The notes: generated by a model not told the origin, from the letters alone. 64,000 bases of DNA from Verpa conica (GCA_033030425.1 JAUFSD010000013.1:186001-250000), one strand, 5' to 3'; counted from the first letter of the stretch, positions 44,517 through 58,029 are shown. Numbers and translations are program-made.

Positions 44517-46528
44517 TCAAATCCCACGCCGCTTTGTTGGGCTCTGTGACAACACTTCTGATCCTGGCTGCTTATATTTATTAAGCTGAACGGCTGATTC
44601 ATCTTCATCGTCATCCTCTTCACCCTCCTCCTCTTCCTCCTCCTCTTCCTCCTCTTCGTCATCCTCTTCTTCATTTATCGTTTCCCCCTCCTCTGGCCCT
44701 TGTGCTAGAGTTTTCTTCGGGCTAATAATGCTGCCAGGGGTAGCAGACGAAACTCTTAAATTAACACTCTTAAAACCCCTTTCCGGAGTCACATGCACCC
44801 GTGTAGGGGTATCAATATCCATCACATCCCCACTACCCTTCATTGTAAGTCTCCCTGGCTGAATCTTAACCTCCCCTTCCGACTTTAAATCTATGCCATT
44901 CAATGAGACGAGCTCCAGAGCTTCAACTCTATTCGGAGTCCATCGCTTCACAAGCTTGTGGCACAACGCCTGCTCCGGGCTACTCGGCTGGCCTCCAGAA
45001 AATCCCGTTGACCCAATCCATTCGTTGACAGCCTGCGGTTCATACCATCGCCCCAATATCATCTTCAACGAACACTCACCGCGCTCATCAGAGCGGTTCC
45101 GAATGAACCATTTAATTATCTCCCCTGTCCCGCTGCCACGCCTCATACGAAACGGGAGCTCTGTAAATTGCTGGGGCGTGAGAGGAGTGCAGATTGTGGA
45201 TGGATACGCGGTGTACACATTGCCTTGGAAAAGTGTTATTGTCTGCGTGCTCTTTTTACCATCACTCTTTTTACCAGCCTCGGATGCAGTGGTAGAGGTG
45301 TATATCCTGTCGACTACCAGAACATCCTCGACTTCGTCATCACTGGCGGATGATATCCGGACGGGCTCGTGAATATAGATTTTTTCGGCACCAATAAAGG
45401 CGCCTTGATAGTCCGTGATCCTAGGCGCATTAGGGTCGGGCGCAGCCGTGGTCTTGGGGATACGGTCGAAGAGACAAAACGTTTCTGTAACTCGACGGGC
45501 TTGAGGTATTGATGGGTGTTCAATCCTCCCACTATAAGATGAAGGCGGTTCGGTACATTCCCGACGGGATAGCCACGGCTTTACATGGTGCTGTGGGACA
45601 TTCTTCAGGACTTGACCAGGTCTCGGGGGGTCTGAGCATAGCTGGACAATGTATGTCTTGTCAACCACAGTTTCACCTTCGCCTTCCTGGTGCCAGGGTG
45701 GTGGGTCATCATCCATCTCAATATCCGCAAACGAATTCCCCTTTGTCTTGCGAACTTTCTGGTACGGTGGGGTGAAACTTGGCCGCTCTGCAACGACACC
45801 TGCCACCCAGAGTCCTCCATCGCCATCAATTAACGCGTCATTGTCGTCCTCCTCCGCCTCCGGGTTGTCAGACAACCACACCCAGATCACCTCGCCTTTC
45901 CTCAATACCCATCCCGCTGTCTCCTGCTCTTTCTGCCGCTCCTCCAATGCCACTACTCTCCTCGCTTCGGTAGCCTCTGTTTCTCGTTTAGGTGCTTTCT
46001 TGATGGAGGCCGGAGGGTTACCATGCTTTGATCCGGTGCAAATCCAACATACGCATGGTCTGCCATCTTGTGCAGCAAGATAGAGGACATGTGGGATAAA
46101 CTCGGCGGGGGAGCGGAACCGCTTGCCAGTAGGGTGGCCAAAGAGATAAGTATCCCGTCGTTCTGAGATTGTTCCCCCAGATTTCTCGTCCCTTCTCCCT
46201 TTTACATGCTCGTAGAGGCGGTAGTTATGAGGTAGATTTTGGAATATGTAATCCTTGCCTATTTCAGTTCTAGTCAGTTCCACACATACAAAGTATAATC
46301 CCACTACACGCACACCACCCCACCTTTTTCGTTTCTTTTGTACTTCTCTATCAAACCTTTAGCTGCCTTTGTCCTCCATAGAATAGCTTTCTGTTCCAGG
46401 TCGTCCACTTGACGGAAATATTCGTAAGTGCCATCACTGGCTACAAGCTTTTCTATCTGCTTAGGGTAGATGGTGTCGACTGCGTCAGAGAAGTGAAGGG
46501 TCAAAGGGATGTACTTCGGTGGAGCCAT
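44517..46528 (-). CDS. Clr2-like transcriptional silencing protein
   Basis: Two exons (46528-46314 and 46269-44517; a 44-bp intron with donor GTGCGT and acceptor CTAG) give 655 residues. Residues about 75-165 carry the Clr2 N-terminal signature: YIFQNLPHNYRLYEHVKG, then DTYLFGHPTGKRFRSPAEFIPHVLYLA and CVCWIC. A second conserved part follows with WVLRKGEVIWVWL, WVAGVV, YIVQLC, and FRMRRGSGTGEIIKWF near the middle. The C-terminus ends in a long poly-Glu/Asp tract and a basic tip (SPTKRRGI). In fission yeast Clr2 is a structural subunit of SHREC, the histone-deacetylase/remodeller complex that silences heterochromatin; this homologue should act in the nucleus similarly (inference). The exon 1/2 junction is short for an intron, but it restores the conserved frame. 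The gene appears intact. Confidence 0.82.
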
Positions 46529-49500
46529 GTCCTGGGGAGGTTGTGATAAGATAAGGAGCTGGAGAAAGAAAGAAAGATAAAGATGAATGGCTACCCAGGA
46601 GATATAGAGGGAATAGAAGAGCTTAATGGCCCGACTACCGATAGATAGGTCTCTGGAGGGGCAGTTGGTGAAGTGGAGAGTCTAGAATGTTTGGATGAAC
46701 GCGACACTCGTTACCCGGACGTTGACTACTGTTTCGGTCACGTGATACCGCATACACGTAATTAACGTGAGGAAATCCCCTCGCATATTTATTTGATTTA
46801 CGACTTTACTTTTAGTATAGCCGACGGAGCTTGTCCAAGAAGTTCCTTTGCGTAAAACTCCTTACTAACACCCCATCTGCCATAATTAATGATATAACCA
46901 AAAGGAAAGGAAAGGGAAGGGAAAACTCTACCTAGTATTATACCGGCGCGGCATACATAGAACTAGATCCGTAAAGATCGATCGATACGATATACATAAC
47001 CAGTATTATACTGTATATATATATCCCCTGACTAGAAAACCGGTAAACCGTTAAATCTAGGAGCTACTCTCATGGCACTGTCAGCTCTCTCCTTCCGGCC
47101 AACTTGACCCTCGTCAAACTCTAGCCCTACCACTAAATTCTAGCTGTCAGTGTACTCAGCAATGATAAGAGTGAGCGTCGTAATCCTCTTATCCATATTT
47201 CTGATCCTGTATCAATCAACACAGCTTGTATACAAGCTTTCAGCTCAAATGAACACTATCTAGGACAGCGACCATTTATAACTACACAATAAAATAATCC
47301 CCATATCACTACCACTTTTCCCACATGTCTTACGACTTTAAAATTAATATGCCAACCTTTACGATAGATGAAAGACAACCCTTAATTAATAAAGCCACCA
47401 AAGTGTCCGTAGAGATTATTGTAATTAAAAGCAGGAAACACAGAATGACGCTGTACCAGTTTATAGCTTCAAGGGTGTGTAATGTGATAGCTAAGTTATC
47501 TACTTTGGGAGATCTATGTACAAGTCGTGAGACTTGTATCATCTTCAGACTCACCCCCCCCCCCTCCCTCGATGTACTCAAATCTAAAGCCAGACTCTAC
47601 CATTAAACCCTAGGCCCATCTTGTACAGTTTTGTTGGATTTTCAGCTGAGAAGCTTACATTAATGATGGTTACGCCACAGATTATGTTCCCCTGTTACCA
47701 CTTTATGAGGAGGCACACGACTGCCGAGAACATCACAACGAAATCCTTGTTATGCTTCTTGGATAATCTAAATGATACTTATACCTTTGCTGTCGGAAAA
47801 AAGTACAATGTAAAAGTTTAGCGCTTGTTTTATTGGACTTAAGTTGTTGAGATATATCTGTAGAGTTAGGAGTGATTTCTTACTACTCTACCGAACACTT
47901 ATCCAATAAAACATAGGGTTATAGAAGGCAAAGAGGCGATGGTCGCGAAAAAAAGGCCTTGGAAACGAGTTGCGCACCGGCCTGTTTAGCTAGTATACCA
48001 ACAAGCTTTTCTACCACTGTGCTAAGTTTACGGCATACCCATAATATATATGCTAGATTTTTACTAAATCAAAATACGATAATCCCAGCTCTACCAAAGA
48101 ATTTATAAGTTCATCACACTCAAATGTCTTGATTCCAGAGAGTTTCGGAAAAACACCAAGTTAGAATCCCGAGTGAGAATGTGTGACCCGCAATTATGCA
48201 ACATCTCATCCGAAAACCCACGCAATGTGACTAAAAAATAATTCAGATAGCATATAGTAGCTAGAATTCATATCTAGAGAAAGCCCTTAGGTATATACCG
48301 ATATATATAGCCCCCAAATATCACTCAACTCTCGAGTATGTACCGAGTCACTTACCGAGGCCTGAGCATCAGTCTCGTGCCACCAGTAGCTGAACCGGGC
48401 TGAAAGAGATGAGCTGTTGGTGTACCAGAAAAATAGATTGGTACGTACCCACAGATATTCCTGTCAGATTTGATTATGCCTTGTGGTCCCATATCTACCG
48501 CCCCACACATTCCCCCCGATCTTTTTTCCCGCGTGGGAATCGGCTTATATTCCGGGGAGGAGGATGGGGGGGGAGACTAATAAAGGTACATGCAGCCTAT
48601 AGAAATCCCATAAGAATTTCATTGACCAAATAAATACAGACTCAATGAAGATAACTATCTTCAAGCTCCCCATCTCGGGGTCCCAGAATGGACCTCACTA
48701 CGTATTTACATATGTCTCACTGAGTAAGCCACATCATACCTAAGCCGGGTATCTTATCCGTCACCCACGTATACATTCCGGCACCATACTCACCGCTTGG
48801 CGTTAGAACTCTACCAATAGAGCTGAAGGAGGGTGAGGGAGGGTCCAGGCACTATTACTATATACTTAAATTCGTAGCTCTCATTTTGGTTCACTTGTGG
48901 TACTCTACCCGTAGGTATGACTTTTGGGATTCCGGAACAGATAATCGGATGGGCCCCCTCCCGAGAGATGCACGGCCGGCCGGATGGATATAGTGTATCC
49001 CCGACAATGGGATACCTTTCACGTGCCTTGCTTCGTGTAACCATTCATTTAAGCCTATTCTCAAAAGTGCTGGTCTGTGTATGGGGCTGAAGGGCGGGTC
49101 ACTTGTGTATCTGTGTTCTGTATCAAGCGGTGAAGCAGGAAGTGAAGAGCAGATCTGAGATGGAGTTAGGTGTGTCTCAGAAAACAACCAAGTGTTATAA
49201 AGTTTGTGGTGTGCAGTGTGTGTGTGTGTGTGTGAATATGTGCCTCTGCCTGTACTGCCGATGCGGTACCTGTGTACGTGTGTGGCCCATATACCACCTG
49301 CGTACTGCAGAGAGTAGAATCACACCGGTAGTTTCTTAGCGAGGGGGGGGGGGAGTCTGTCAATTTTATGTTTTAACTCTCCAAAGTTACCAAGTTTGCA
49401 AACGTTACGTTGTTTCAAACAAGACTATGAGACACATACTTGGCGCAACTGCACGTTAGCCCTGTATTGCAATCGGTAGAACCTCTCCTGCATATTATCA

Positions 49501-52090
49501 CTATTAGTAGTTCTGTGGGTTCTGCACTTTTGAAAGAATTTGCAGATTGTGGTTGGGATACCGTTCACCACACATCACTCGATATTCCCTCACAATCATC
49601 TCTCGACTGGAGTCTCTAGAACGTTATCTAACACGTGGATAGCAATTGACGTGCTGAAACCGATCAAAGACTTCCCTGTGATCGACGCCCGTGGGATCCT
49701 CTCCCTTCGAAAATCATGACCGGTCGCAATACATGCTTAGCTCTCATTTACTAACCGGTTATCCGGAGGCGCGAGAGTGGGCCTGGCAGTGGGATCTTAT
49801 ATTAATATCAATTTTCCGGCACGGTGGGTATATATTGCTAGTTGATTTAGCTCGCTAAACCGCGATCCTCCCCCAAAAAGGGTTATATCCAATCACCCAG
49901 ATACACCTGCATATCAAATAAGTGGGCTGATTTTTGGGCCATGCAAAGGGTAGACTTCGTTGCATTAGTAAAGACTTTGTCCACATTTGTTATTAATTAA
50001 TATTCTAGATAACGTGAATCATACCTCGCCCCAATAGGCTTGCACATATATATTCACTCACTTACTTAATTGGGGTAAATGAGAATAATATACAAGTATG
50101 AGATTGTCCAAGCTACAGATATTCCAGCTGAAGGAGAATTAGGGGGCCGTTATCAGGGAAGTAACTGTTCAAGTGCGCTCAAGAAACTCTACCAATATCC
50201 TCGATGATAGAAAAGCTACCCCGATTCTCGGAAAGCGGTTTCTAAATGGGTAATTTCCCGACAGATATCTATGGGGAACGACGTCTAGCATAAGTGTGCA
50301 GAAACCTGAAACGGTAAAGTAAGTGTATAAATGTCCTCCATCTCATTCTGCACGGCGCTGGATTGAGCAATCAAGTATTTCGGAATGCAGACCGGTTTTC
50401 ATGCATATGTCAAAGATCGTTTATCGCCTCGGTAACGGTTTCTCCCATCAACACGCTGGACATTTGACATTTCCAAGTTGTCGGTTTCCTTGACCTCCAC
50501 GGAAACCCGCATGGGATGAGTGAAAAGGCTAGGCATGCGTTTTTTTGCCTTGCCCCTGAAACATTTCGTCCCTGGGTGCAGTTCCAGCTTGTGTTTCCGG
50601 AACAGACGATGAGAAAAAAGTTGCTCCTGAGGATATATGCCTATTCAGCCTCAATGAAGGCTTAGCATTTTGTTTAGGGTAGTAAATGGAAGGTATTCTA
50701 CAGCCAGGGACGGATTCCTCCGCACTTTGTTTTCCCAGTCTGACCGCAAACGGTTTTTTTTCTCTTTCGTTTCGGCAGTTCCCTGTTGCTACGGTTAAGA
50801 TCGTTCCCTGCATATTGCACTCTACCCTACCCAGGGATTTCGAGCCTGTTTTCCACGCGAACTTTTGGCGGGACGGGCCTCCGGGAGGTGGGGAACTGGG
50901 AAAAAAACAAGAGTCTCACCAAGACGTGTAAACAAGGTGTGGCTGGGAGGTCTCACTAGATCAGCCTGACAGTCACCAGAGAAACATTTCTAGTCGAGTT
51001 TAGAGTAGCTGTTAAGGAGGGTCCACCACCTTTTAATTCAACATCTTAATTCCTTTTAGTGGTCTGTTTTTTTTTGGCAACTGGACTATTAGAGGGTATG
51101 TACTTGGGGTTCACACCGAACCCCCCATGGTATTACCTGCATCCAGGGATCCTTTACTCCAACATTAACCTTAGACGAATCCCAAAAGGGTTTAAAGTGG
51201 CTGCAGCTTCACTCAAAGCTTTGGCTGAGCCTCACAAGTGTCCTCAAACAGCTAGTCGCGGAGGTATAATCTAGACCCCGCCCGCTATATACTGGTCTAT
51301 GCTATTATATACGCATACCCGAGTACCCCGGCCACCATAGAGACAAGCATACATGCAACACCTAGCGAAAGGTATCATTTATAATCCTTACCCCTTCACA
51401 TTAGAATTGGGACTTTATGTGCCTCTTGATACCCTGTAGAGTATATGGGATCCATACCTATGTAGGCGGTAAACTTCCTGATCGCGTTATGCACAGTACT
51501 ATATTGGACACAGTATCCAAGTTCTAAGTGTTCAAGTTGTGCAACACTATCTTGGGCACGATTGGAAGTTGGAGCCATGCTGGGATTTTTACCCCCCCCC
51601 CCTCCCTCTCTCTCTCTCCTCCCTTTGTACATTTTGTATCGGCCGTGCGCTAAGTTCTATTTTCCTCTGCATCTAGCACGCACCAGGATGAGACATTTTG
51701 TCAAATTCTGGCCGGTCATCCCTCCCCCGGCTAGAACGGTCTCCCGATGTACTGAACCTGGGAGCAGATGGCGACACGAGGGGGAGAGGAAATCAAGAAA
51801 AATAAAAGCACTCGCTAATAGATCTGCGCGACTTTCCATAAGATCTTCGAAACGCCCTGGGGGGGGGGGGGAGAAAAAAAAAAGGTTTTGTGGAGGGCCG
51901 GACGTACACTGTATATCATCAACCCTTTATGCCAGAGCTTATGCTGTCGTAGGCCTCTGACATTTACTTGTCGCCAGGATAGGTCTCGCCTAACTACGGA
52001 ATAACCCAACAAGCGCCATTAAAAGAGGAGCGGACCCCCGGAGTACTCTGATCATTGCAAGCTTCTTTTTTTCGACACTTTAGCGTCACG
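46529..52090. other. 5.6-kb intergenic region
   Basis: No supportable gene. Observed: an imperfect hairpin at 47826-47916, a C9 run near 47557, a (TG)n run at 49217-49233, a G9 run near 49345, a C10 run at 51591-51600 next to CTCTCT, and a G12-A10 tract at 51860-51883. Short open frames in between have no motifs. The last 60 bases should hold the promoter of the SAT4-type gene; no TATA box is evident. Confidence 0.45.
47826..47916. repeat. Imperfect inverted repeat
   Basis: TGTTTTATTGGA at the left end and its complement TCCAATAAAACA at the right end enclose about 65 bp, with partial pairing continuing inward. A weak foldback structure, possibly a small degenerate element. Confidence 0.35.
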
Positions 52091-53749
52091 ATGGTTTTGG
52101 GTCCGTTGTTGTTTGCGGTGGAGTTTCCGCTGTTGGCTTTGTCGACGACGTTTGTGGCGCTTCGGTGAGGATAACTCTTACAGTATTGAAAGAGGTATAG
52201 GAAGCTGATTGGGTGATTGAAGGTTCTATTGTCGACATATTCTTATACGAAACTTAGGCGCAGATGACTGGATCATGTTGATAGCTTTAGTATGTTTCCC
52301 TCGCCCTCGAATCGCTTTAGTGAAAACATCAAGACTAACATTCCAAAAGATTTGTGCATGGGGTATAGGCGTAATAAATTTCTTTCAAGTCAAGTATGGA
52401 TCTGGGTAAGTTCAGTATCAAAGATCAATATGTCGATATAAATTCTAATAAGTATCTTTAGGACCCATATGCTAGAATTGGTAACTACTAAAAGTCCTTC
52501 GTACTCGAGAAGCAACTTCAATCTAATTTGACGATGATTCGTGAAGCCTTTTACACCGGATATATTTATTGGGACACTAAAATCATGGTACATTTACCAA
52601 ATGCTCTACCTTATCACCTTATTCTTCATCAAAATCAGCATCCTCGCGTTTTATCGTAGGCTCTCCCCAGCTCAAGGATATCACATGGCAATCAAGATCA
52701 CTGCGGGGATCGTCACTGTATACACAATAGCAATGGTATTCGTTAATGTAAGTCATTTCCTAGAATACTTAGTATCCTATTATTATGCTATAGACAGGGA
52801 TCGACTAACATATGATGTCTTAAACAGGCTTTCGAATGTCCAAAGAAACCGAGTTTAGCATGGTCTCCAACATTTCCGAATGGATGCAATAACCTGGTTC
52901 CAGTCTATTACGCCCAGGCCGGTTTCAATATTCTTTCTGATATTGTGATTTTGCTATTACCGTTGCCTTCGTTACTAAGGCTCCAGGTCAACAAACGCAA
53001 GAGAAGTATGATCTCCTGGGCCGGGGTTCTGTAGGGGAAACGCATGTGAATTTTTTTTTTTTGCTAACCCTTGAAATAGTTGCTCTTATATTGGTCTTCT
53101 CTATTGGTGGTATTGCAGTGATTGCGTCCATAGTGAGAATCAATGCTCTTTACATTTACCAGCACTCGACCGATATTCCATGTAAGTATCTTCAAATCCC
53201 ATTATTTTTTACTTCTAGGATTCTTTTTTTTCTTCTTATATTACTTTTTTCGCTTTTCTTCTTCAATACTAAAAATTTTCCAGATGACGCCATTTTCATC
53301 CTTATTTGGTCTCAGGTAAAATTTTCCCCTCGTATTCCCAGCTGTGAGACGTAGGAGGGAGTCGAGGGAGCATCTTTCTGACATATATACACTTCTAGGT
53401 TGAAATCAACGTTGCAATCATCTCAGCCTCCGCCCCGTCTTTACGGCCCTTAGTTAAAACCGCCCTTGGAGGCTCAACATCACCAAAGTCCAGCGGCTAC
53501 TCTCGGAGCGGGTACGGGGGATCCCGATCACACCAATCCACAAAAAACAGAATACCACTGCAATCGTTCACCGGCACGGGAAGAGATGCCGAGATCATCA
53601 CAAATGTCAGCGGGAGGGGGGATATGAATGAGAGTGAGGAGAACATAGTCACAAAGGGTGCGATCGTCAGGACTACGGATGTGACGGTCGAGGTTCTGAA
53701 TGATGGGAATTCAGAGGAGTCTGTTAGGCATACGAAGTTTCATGGTTGA
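52091..53749 (+). CDS. Seven-TM integral membrane protein, fungal rhodopsin/SAT4 domain
   Basis: Nine exons in phase (52091-52164, 52223-52289, 52350-52405, 52462-52480, 52547-52747, 52828-53005, 53080-53181, 53284-53315, 53399-53749) give 359 residues. Landmarks of the fungal SAT4/rhodopsin-domain family (PF20684 type) occur in order: LRFYCRH, GADDWIM, YGSGTH, IKISILAFYRR, AFECPKKPSLAW, a C-x-N-x(2)-P-VYYAQAGFNILSDIVILLLPLP helix, and WSQVEINVAIISASAPSLRPL. After helix 7 is a polar Ser/Gly/Arg tail of about 90 residues. The members are fungal plasma-membrane proteins of unclear ligand, including GPCR-like relatives of PTH11 without the CFEM domain. The very short exon 4 (19 nt) and the intron 6 donor GTATGA are the least certain points, though both keep the conserved frame. 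Confidence 0.82.
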
Positions 53750-54254
53750 TTCGGGGGGAGGGGGGAGGTTATGCATAAATGCTAGTACGCATTAACTATC
53801 TGTACATTTTTTTATTTTATTTATTTATTATATCTTTTTTCATTTTTTTTCTCCCCCCCCCCCTTTTCTTTCTTGTCTGAAACTTTAGGTGTTGTATATT
53901 ATGTTTCTTTCTCTTTTAGTAAGTGAATTTAAGCATTAATTGGAATTAGAAGCTGAGGGTTGATGCAATGGGGGGTAGTCCTTGTACGTACTTTTACGAC
54001 AATGGGAGGGGGGGATCCTGGGAGAAGAAACAGTCGGAGCTTCATAAACCATAGATGTCCCTCTTTTCCCTGACTTATTCTCGTGGGTTATTAACAATTT
54101 GAAGTTTCACTAGGTAGTGTAAAGGGGAAGGGTACGACTAGGTCTGCAACCTGCACAAAACACGTTGTCGTCCTGCGCCTCCTACGTATCCTCCCGAGCC
54201 CAGGTTCAGACCACTAGTGCCTAATAGCTGGAGCCTAGTCATTTAGGAACTAAT

Positions 54255-54521
54255 ATACCGTACTAACTCGATAAATTCGCTATCTCCAGTCTCAGTTGTG
54301 TTAAATCCGGACGAGAGAGAGAGAGAGTAAGGCTTAGTTTGAAGGCTGGGATTAAGTCGAGCCTCAAGAACAAATAGTATTGAGGGCTTGACTTAAGACG
54401 GGCACTATGCCATTCACAGGATCCACCAACCCTATCCCACTCCGCCGAGCCTTGCTCTCTCTGGTCCGGATATAATATACCTGAGACCGGAGATAGTGAA
54501 TTTATCGAGTTAATACGGTAT
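54255..54521. mobile_element. Foldback/MITE-like element with long terminal inverted repeats
   Basis: The outer 41 bp at the left (54255-54295) and right (54481-54521) are reverse complements with three mismatches, all transitions. Pairing continues inward with more mismatches and gaps through a TCCGGAC block and a GA-repeat to about 75-80 bp per arm. In the centre TTAAGTCGAGCCTCAA pairs with TTGAGGGCTTGACTTAA as a second hairpin. At 267 bp and without coding capacity it fits a MITE. The right end abuts a (TA)n run, so the target-site duplication, possibly TA, cannot be read. Confidence 0.75.
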
Positions 54522-55698
54522 ATATATATATATAAAAAACCAAAGTCGAAAACGTGCGGGTATATCGTGAATTATTATGATTATAGGGGGGAGGGAGTTT
54601 GCGAAGCTCAAAAGGTTTGTGAGTTCAGAGGTTTGATCCGGCCTCCGCGTCGCTTACAGTGTAAAAAAAGATATGCTTGGTACCTTCAGAGACCTAGCTA
54701 ATACCTTTTAGGGATTTCTTTGTCGGACGAGACGGTATTTACTATGGAAAGATCTGCCGGGTGTTCTGGAATGAATAAATACGATCGGTGGCGCGGGCTG
54801 TACTCCCATCGTGACCGCGCGCGCCTCTGAGACAGAGTACAAGTCTTGATTTGCACGACCTACTAACCGGGTAGTGACCGCTTAAAATCACTTTTTATCG
54901 TTTATTTGTTCTCCTTCTGGATCAAGAATAGTCTCGGCATTTGATTTTCGTTTTTTCTGTTCGGCCTTGCCGTAATCTAGTTTTATGGCTTGCGAAGGCA
55001 ACCAAACATTAATGTTCACTTATCATGGCTTTGGTGGATGCCTCTACTATACTATGATATCGCTTGCCTCCCAGCCTTTGGCATGTGTAGCTCGCTTCAC
55101 GCAAGTAAATACACAGCCCGTTACCCAGTTGAGAAAGAGGGGCATCTGGATCAATTTAATTGGATCGAAAAGGAGTTAGGCTCTTGATACGCTTTGATGA
55201 GGTCTTTGTCGGTAGCCTCAAGATAGCTTAGCCAGTACTCGTACTACTAGCATCTTGTACGCATATCAAGGCTCCCTAGATCCCGCGGTTACTTCTAATC
55301 GCGTGAGGCGCTCTTGTCCTCTTCCACAATTAGCATCCAGAGGGCTTGCTATGCACTCAAAAGAGACCTGCCGGATGTTCCGAGATACCGCGAGAGGTCC
55401 CCCCCCCCTCCCAATTGCTGCGCACTTTGGTCGCCTATTCAGAGGCTAGAGGTCTAGAGTTGCACTGTGAGGGTTACCGAGCTCCACGAAATGGCGAATG
55501 CGGCCGTCAATCTGACAGTTAGGGCAAGGATCCTATTATTTCTTCCCATGGCGGAGTATGTGGGAACCTATGTAGTTTTGAGCAGGGATTTCTAAAATTT
55601 GTCAACAGGGCAGGGACAGTGCGCATCTCCCCCCCTCCCCCCCTCGAGGAATTACCCCCCCCCCCCCAGTTCGTAAACAATTGAAGTTTGGAATTGGA

Positions 55699-55705
55699 TA
55701 TAAAA
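55699..55705 (+). promoter_or_regulatory. TATA box of the tyrosinase gene
   Basis: TATAAAA lies 122 bp upstream of the ATG at 55827, within GGATATAAAACGCC. The spacing is typical for an inducible fungal gene. Confidence 0.5.
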
Positions 55706-55826
55706 CGCCAGTGGTATTCCCTCGTCTTCAGTTGAGCCGGTGGAAGTTCTTGTCTCTAAAAAAGTACTACTAATACACGAACAACTAATTCCTACTCTCG
55801 AGCCCTCCCCCCCCTCTATAATAGAC

Positions 55827-57118
55827 ATGCGTTCCCTCACTTCTATTTTTGTTTCTGCGCTCTACCTTGCCTCTTTCCTTGGCGAGGTGAGTGCTGCTCC
55901 CAGTTCGAGTTACGTCCCTAGGGCTTGTAGAAACCCGATTATACGCAAAGAATGGTATGCTTTGGTCTCTCTCTTTTTTTTTTTTACCTCTTATACAGTT
56001 CACTAACAAGATGCAGGAGACAATTGAAAAACGCTGAAAAGAAGAGCTATATCAATGCTGTAAAATGTCTTCAAAAGCGCCCAGCAATCTCTACCGCGAC
56101 AATCCCAAATGCAATCAACAGATTCGATGATTTCCAGGGAGTGCATATCCAGCGCACATTCCAGATTCACTTTGTTGTAAGTGGCGTTCCCCCATAACCC
56201 TCTCAAAGACTTTCTCTAACAACCACATAGGGACACTTCCTAGCATGGCATAGATACTACGTAGCATCCTACGAGAAAGCCCTCCAAGAAGAATGCGGCT
56301 ACAAAGGAGCCCAACCGTAAGCATCTCCCCCTTCTCTTCTCCACTATGAGAAAATACTAACACCTCAAACCAGATACTGGGACTGGACCCTCGATTCCGC
56401 AGACTTCCTCAGTTCACCTTTATGGGACCCCATAACCGGGTTCGGCGGTAACGGAGCCGAAATCCCCGCCGACAACAGTAGCTTCGCAGTCCCTGGCGCC
56501 ACCGGCGGTGGATGCATCACCAACGGTCCCTTCGTCGACTTCAAACTCCACCTTGGTCCCGGCGACTCACTCAACGCCACCAGCCGCTGTCTTAGACGTG
56601 GCTTCAGCCCTGTGATAGCCGCAAACTTCTCAAACACAGCTAAAGTCAACAGAGCACTTTCTCAAGTCGACTTTGGATGGTTCGATAAGATTATCGAGGG
56701 AGAGACCAATTTCGTTAATGTTGGTATCCACGGTGGTGGGCATTACTCGATTGGTGGAGAAGCTGGTGATCTATATGCTAGCCCTGGAGGTATGAATTTC
56801 TCTCTATATATATAAATCCCTAATTTATAGCTTGGTTGCTAATAATTACTAGATCCTGTTTTCTACCTCCACCATGCAAACCTCGATCGCGTCTACTGGC
56901 TATGGCAGTCAAAGAACCTCCCGGCTCGTCTTAAAGATATCTCTGGCTCTGTTGAGCTTATGGGCCCCATCACTGGACCTAACGTCACTCTGGATTACCC
57001 TATTGAGCTAGGACCACTTGCGCCTGAACTCACTATCAGGAACCTTATGGATATCAAGGGTCTTGGCGCGGGTACTGGACCGTTATGTTATGACTATGCC
57101 GAGAGTTGTAAAAACTAG
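55827..57118 (+). CDS. Secreted tyrosinase family copper oxidase
   Basis: Five exons in phase (55827-55954, 56017-56176, 56231-56316, 56374-56789, 56853-57118) give 351 residues. A signal peptide of about 20 residues (cleavage near VSA-AP) is followed by the common central domain of tyrosinases. CuA ligands are His86 (DFQGVHIQ), His94 (QIHF) and His103 (FLAWHRYY). CuB ligands are His244 and His248 (IHGGGH) and a His of FYLHHANLDRVYWLWQ, about His271. ECGYKG and PYWDW are also conserved. The enzyme should oxidise phenols (monophenol or o-diphenol activity) outside the cell. At about 350 residues it lacks the long C-terminal shielding domain of intracellular fungal tyrosinases and belongs with the short secreted type. 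Introns follow GTATGC, GTAAGT, GTAAGC and GTATGA donors. The gene appears intact. Confidence 0.92.
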
Positions 57119-58029
57119 TTTGGTTTTTTTTTTTTTGTGTGTGTTTTATTTAGCGATAATTGTAATCATGCAAGTGGTTTGGTTTTTTTTTTCTTTCCTT
57201 TTGGGATGGATAATTATTATTAATGTATACGAGGTGGTGGGGTGAGGTGGGGTGGTTTTTGTATATTCTGGAATGTGAGGTTTGTTTATAAAAATGTGGC
57301 TTTTTTTTGAGGCTTTTGAGGCTTTTGAACTAGTGGGGCGGAGGGAGGGGGGGCTGAATGGTGGAGTCTTCATGTGTGGGGCGCACACAAGTGGAATAAA
57401 CATAAGTCATCACCCGAGATCACGCTTGGGCCCTCTCTCTGCGATCTAGCCAAGATTTGAATCTAGGATGAGTGTGGGGAATTAGAGGAAGATGTGACCA
57501 ATAGAAGATAACACTTTATTTGATGGTAATTACGCGTTATGGGGGGGGATTCTCCCGGCATTGGTCACCAAGTGACATTACATTTCTCCTCCGAAAGTTT
57601 CCTAAGAGTATCCCTAATATAGTATAGTTACCTCACTATTACCCTCCCCCCCGCCCCTTGGCTTGTATGGATAATAATGCTTGATTTTTTTATCTTATTA
57701 CTGCGGTACGTAACTCTTATTACCGATCCGTTATCATAAAAATTGCCATAAAGGAAGGCCGCGAGTTTCACATAGCCGTAGTAAATAACTCTAGTAACGC
57801 TTCTTTACGAATACGCGAAACTTTTGAACCTATCTATCACGTAATCCTCTTTACCTTATTGATCGAATACCTTAGCCCCAGAACTCCATGTGCATATTCA
57901 TTCATTCATCCCTTTACCCCTCCCCGAATTGCGTACTCCAAATTAGATATCTCGCAAATGCCATAAAACAAGTACTAACCATAAAAACTCATCCTCTTAC
58001 TCCAATAAATTAAAGACACTCCGTTCATC
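57119..58029. other. Interval between convergent tyrosinase and deaminase genes
   Basis: It holds 3' flanks only: T10-11 runs after the tyrosinase stop, G-rich patches at 57230-57260 and 57540, and C runs near 57640. No gene is visible. Confidence 0.45.

Larger units (their letters stand above)
53750..55826. other. Intergenic region with foldback element
   Basis: T-rich and C-rich runs follow the SAT4-type gene. The foldback element at 54255-54521 and the tyrosinase TATA box are listed separately. Two short open frames near 54985 and 55255 lack support. Confidence 0.5.
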
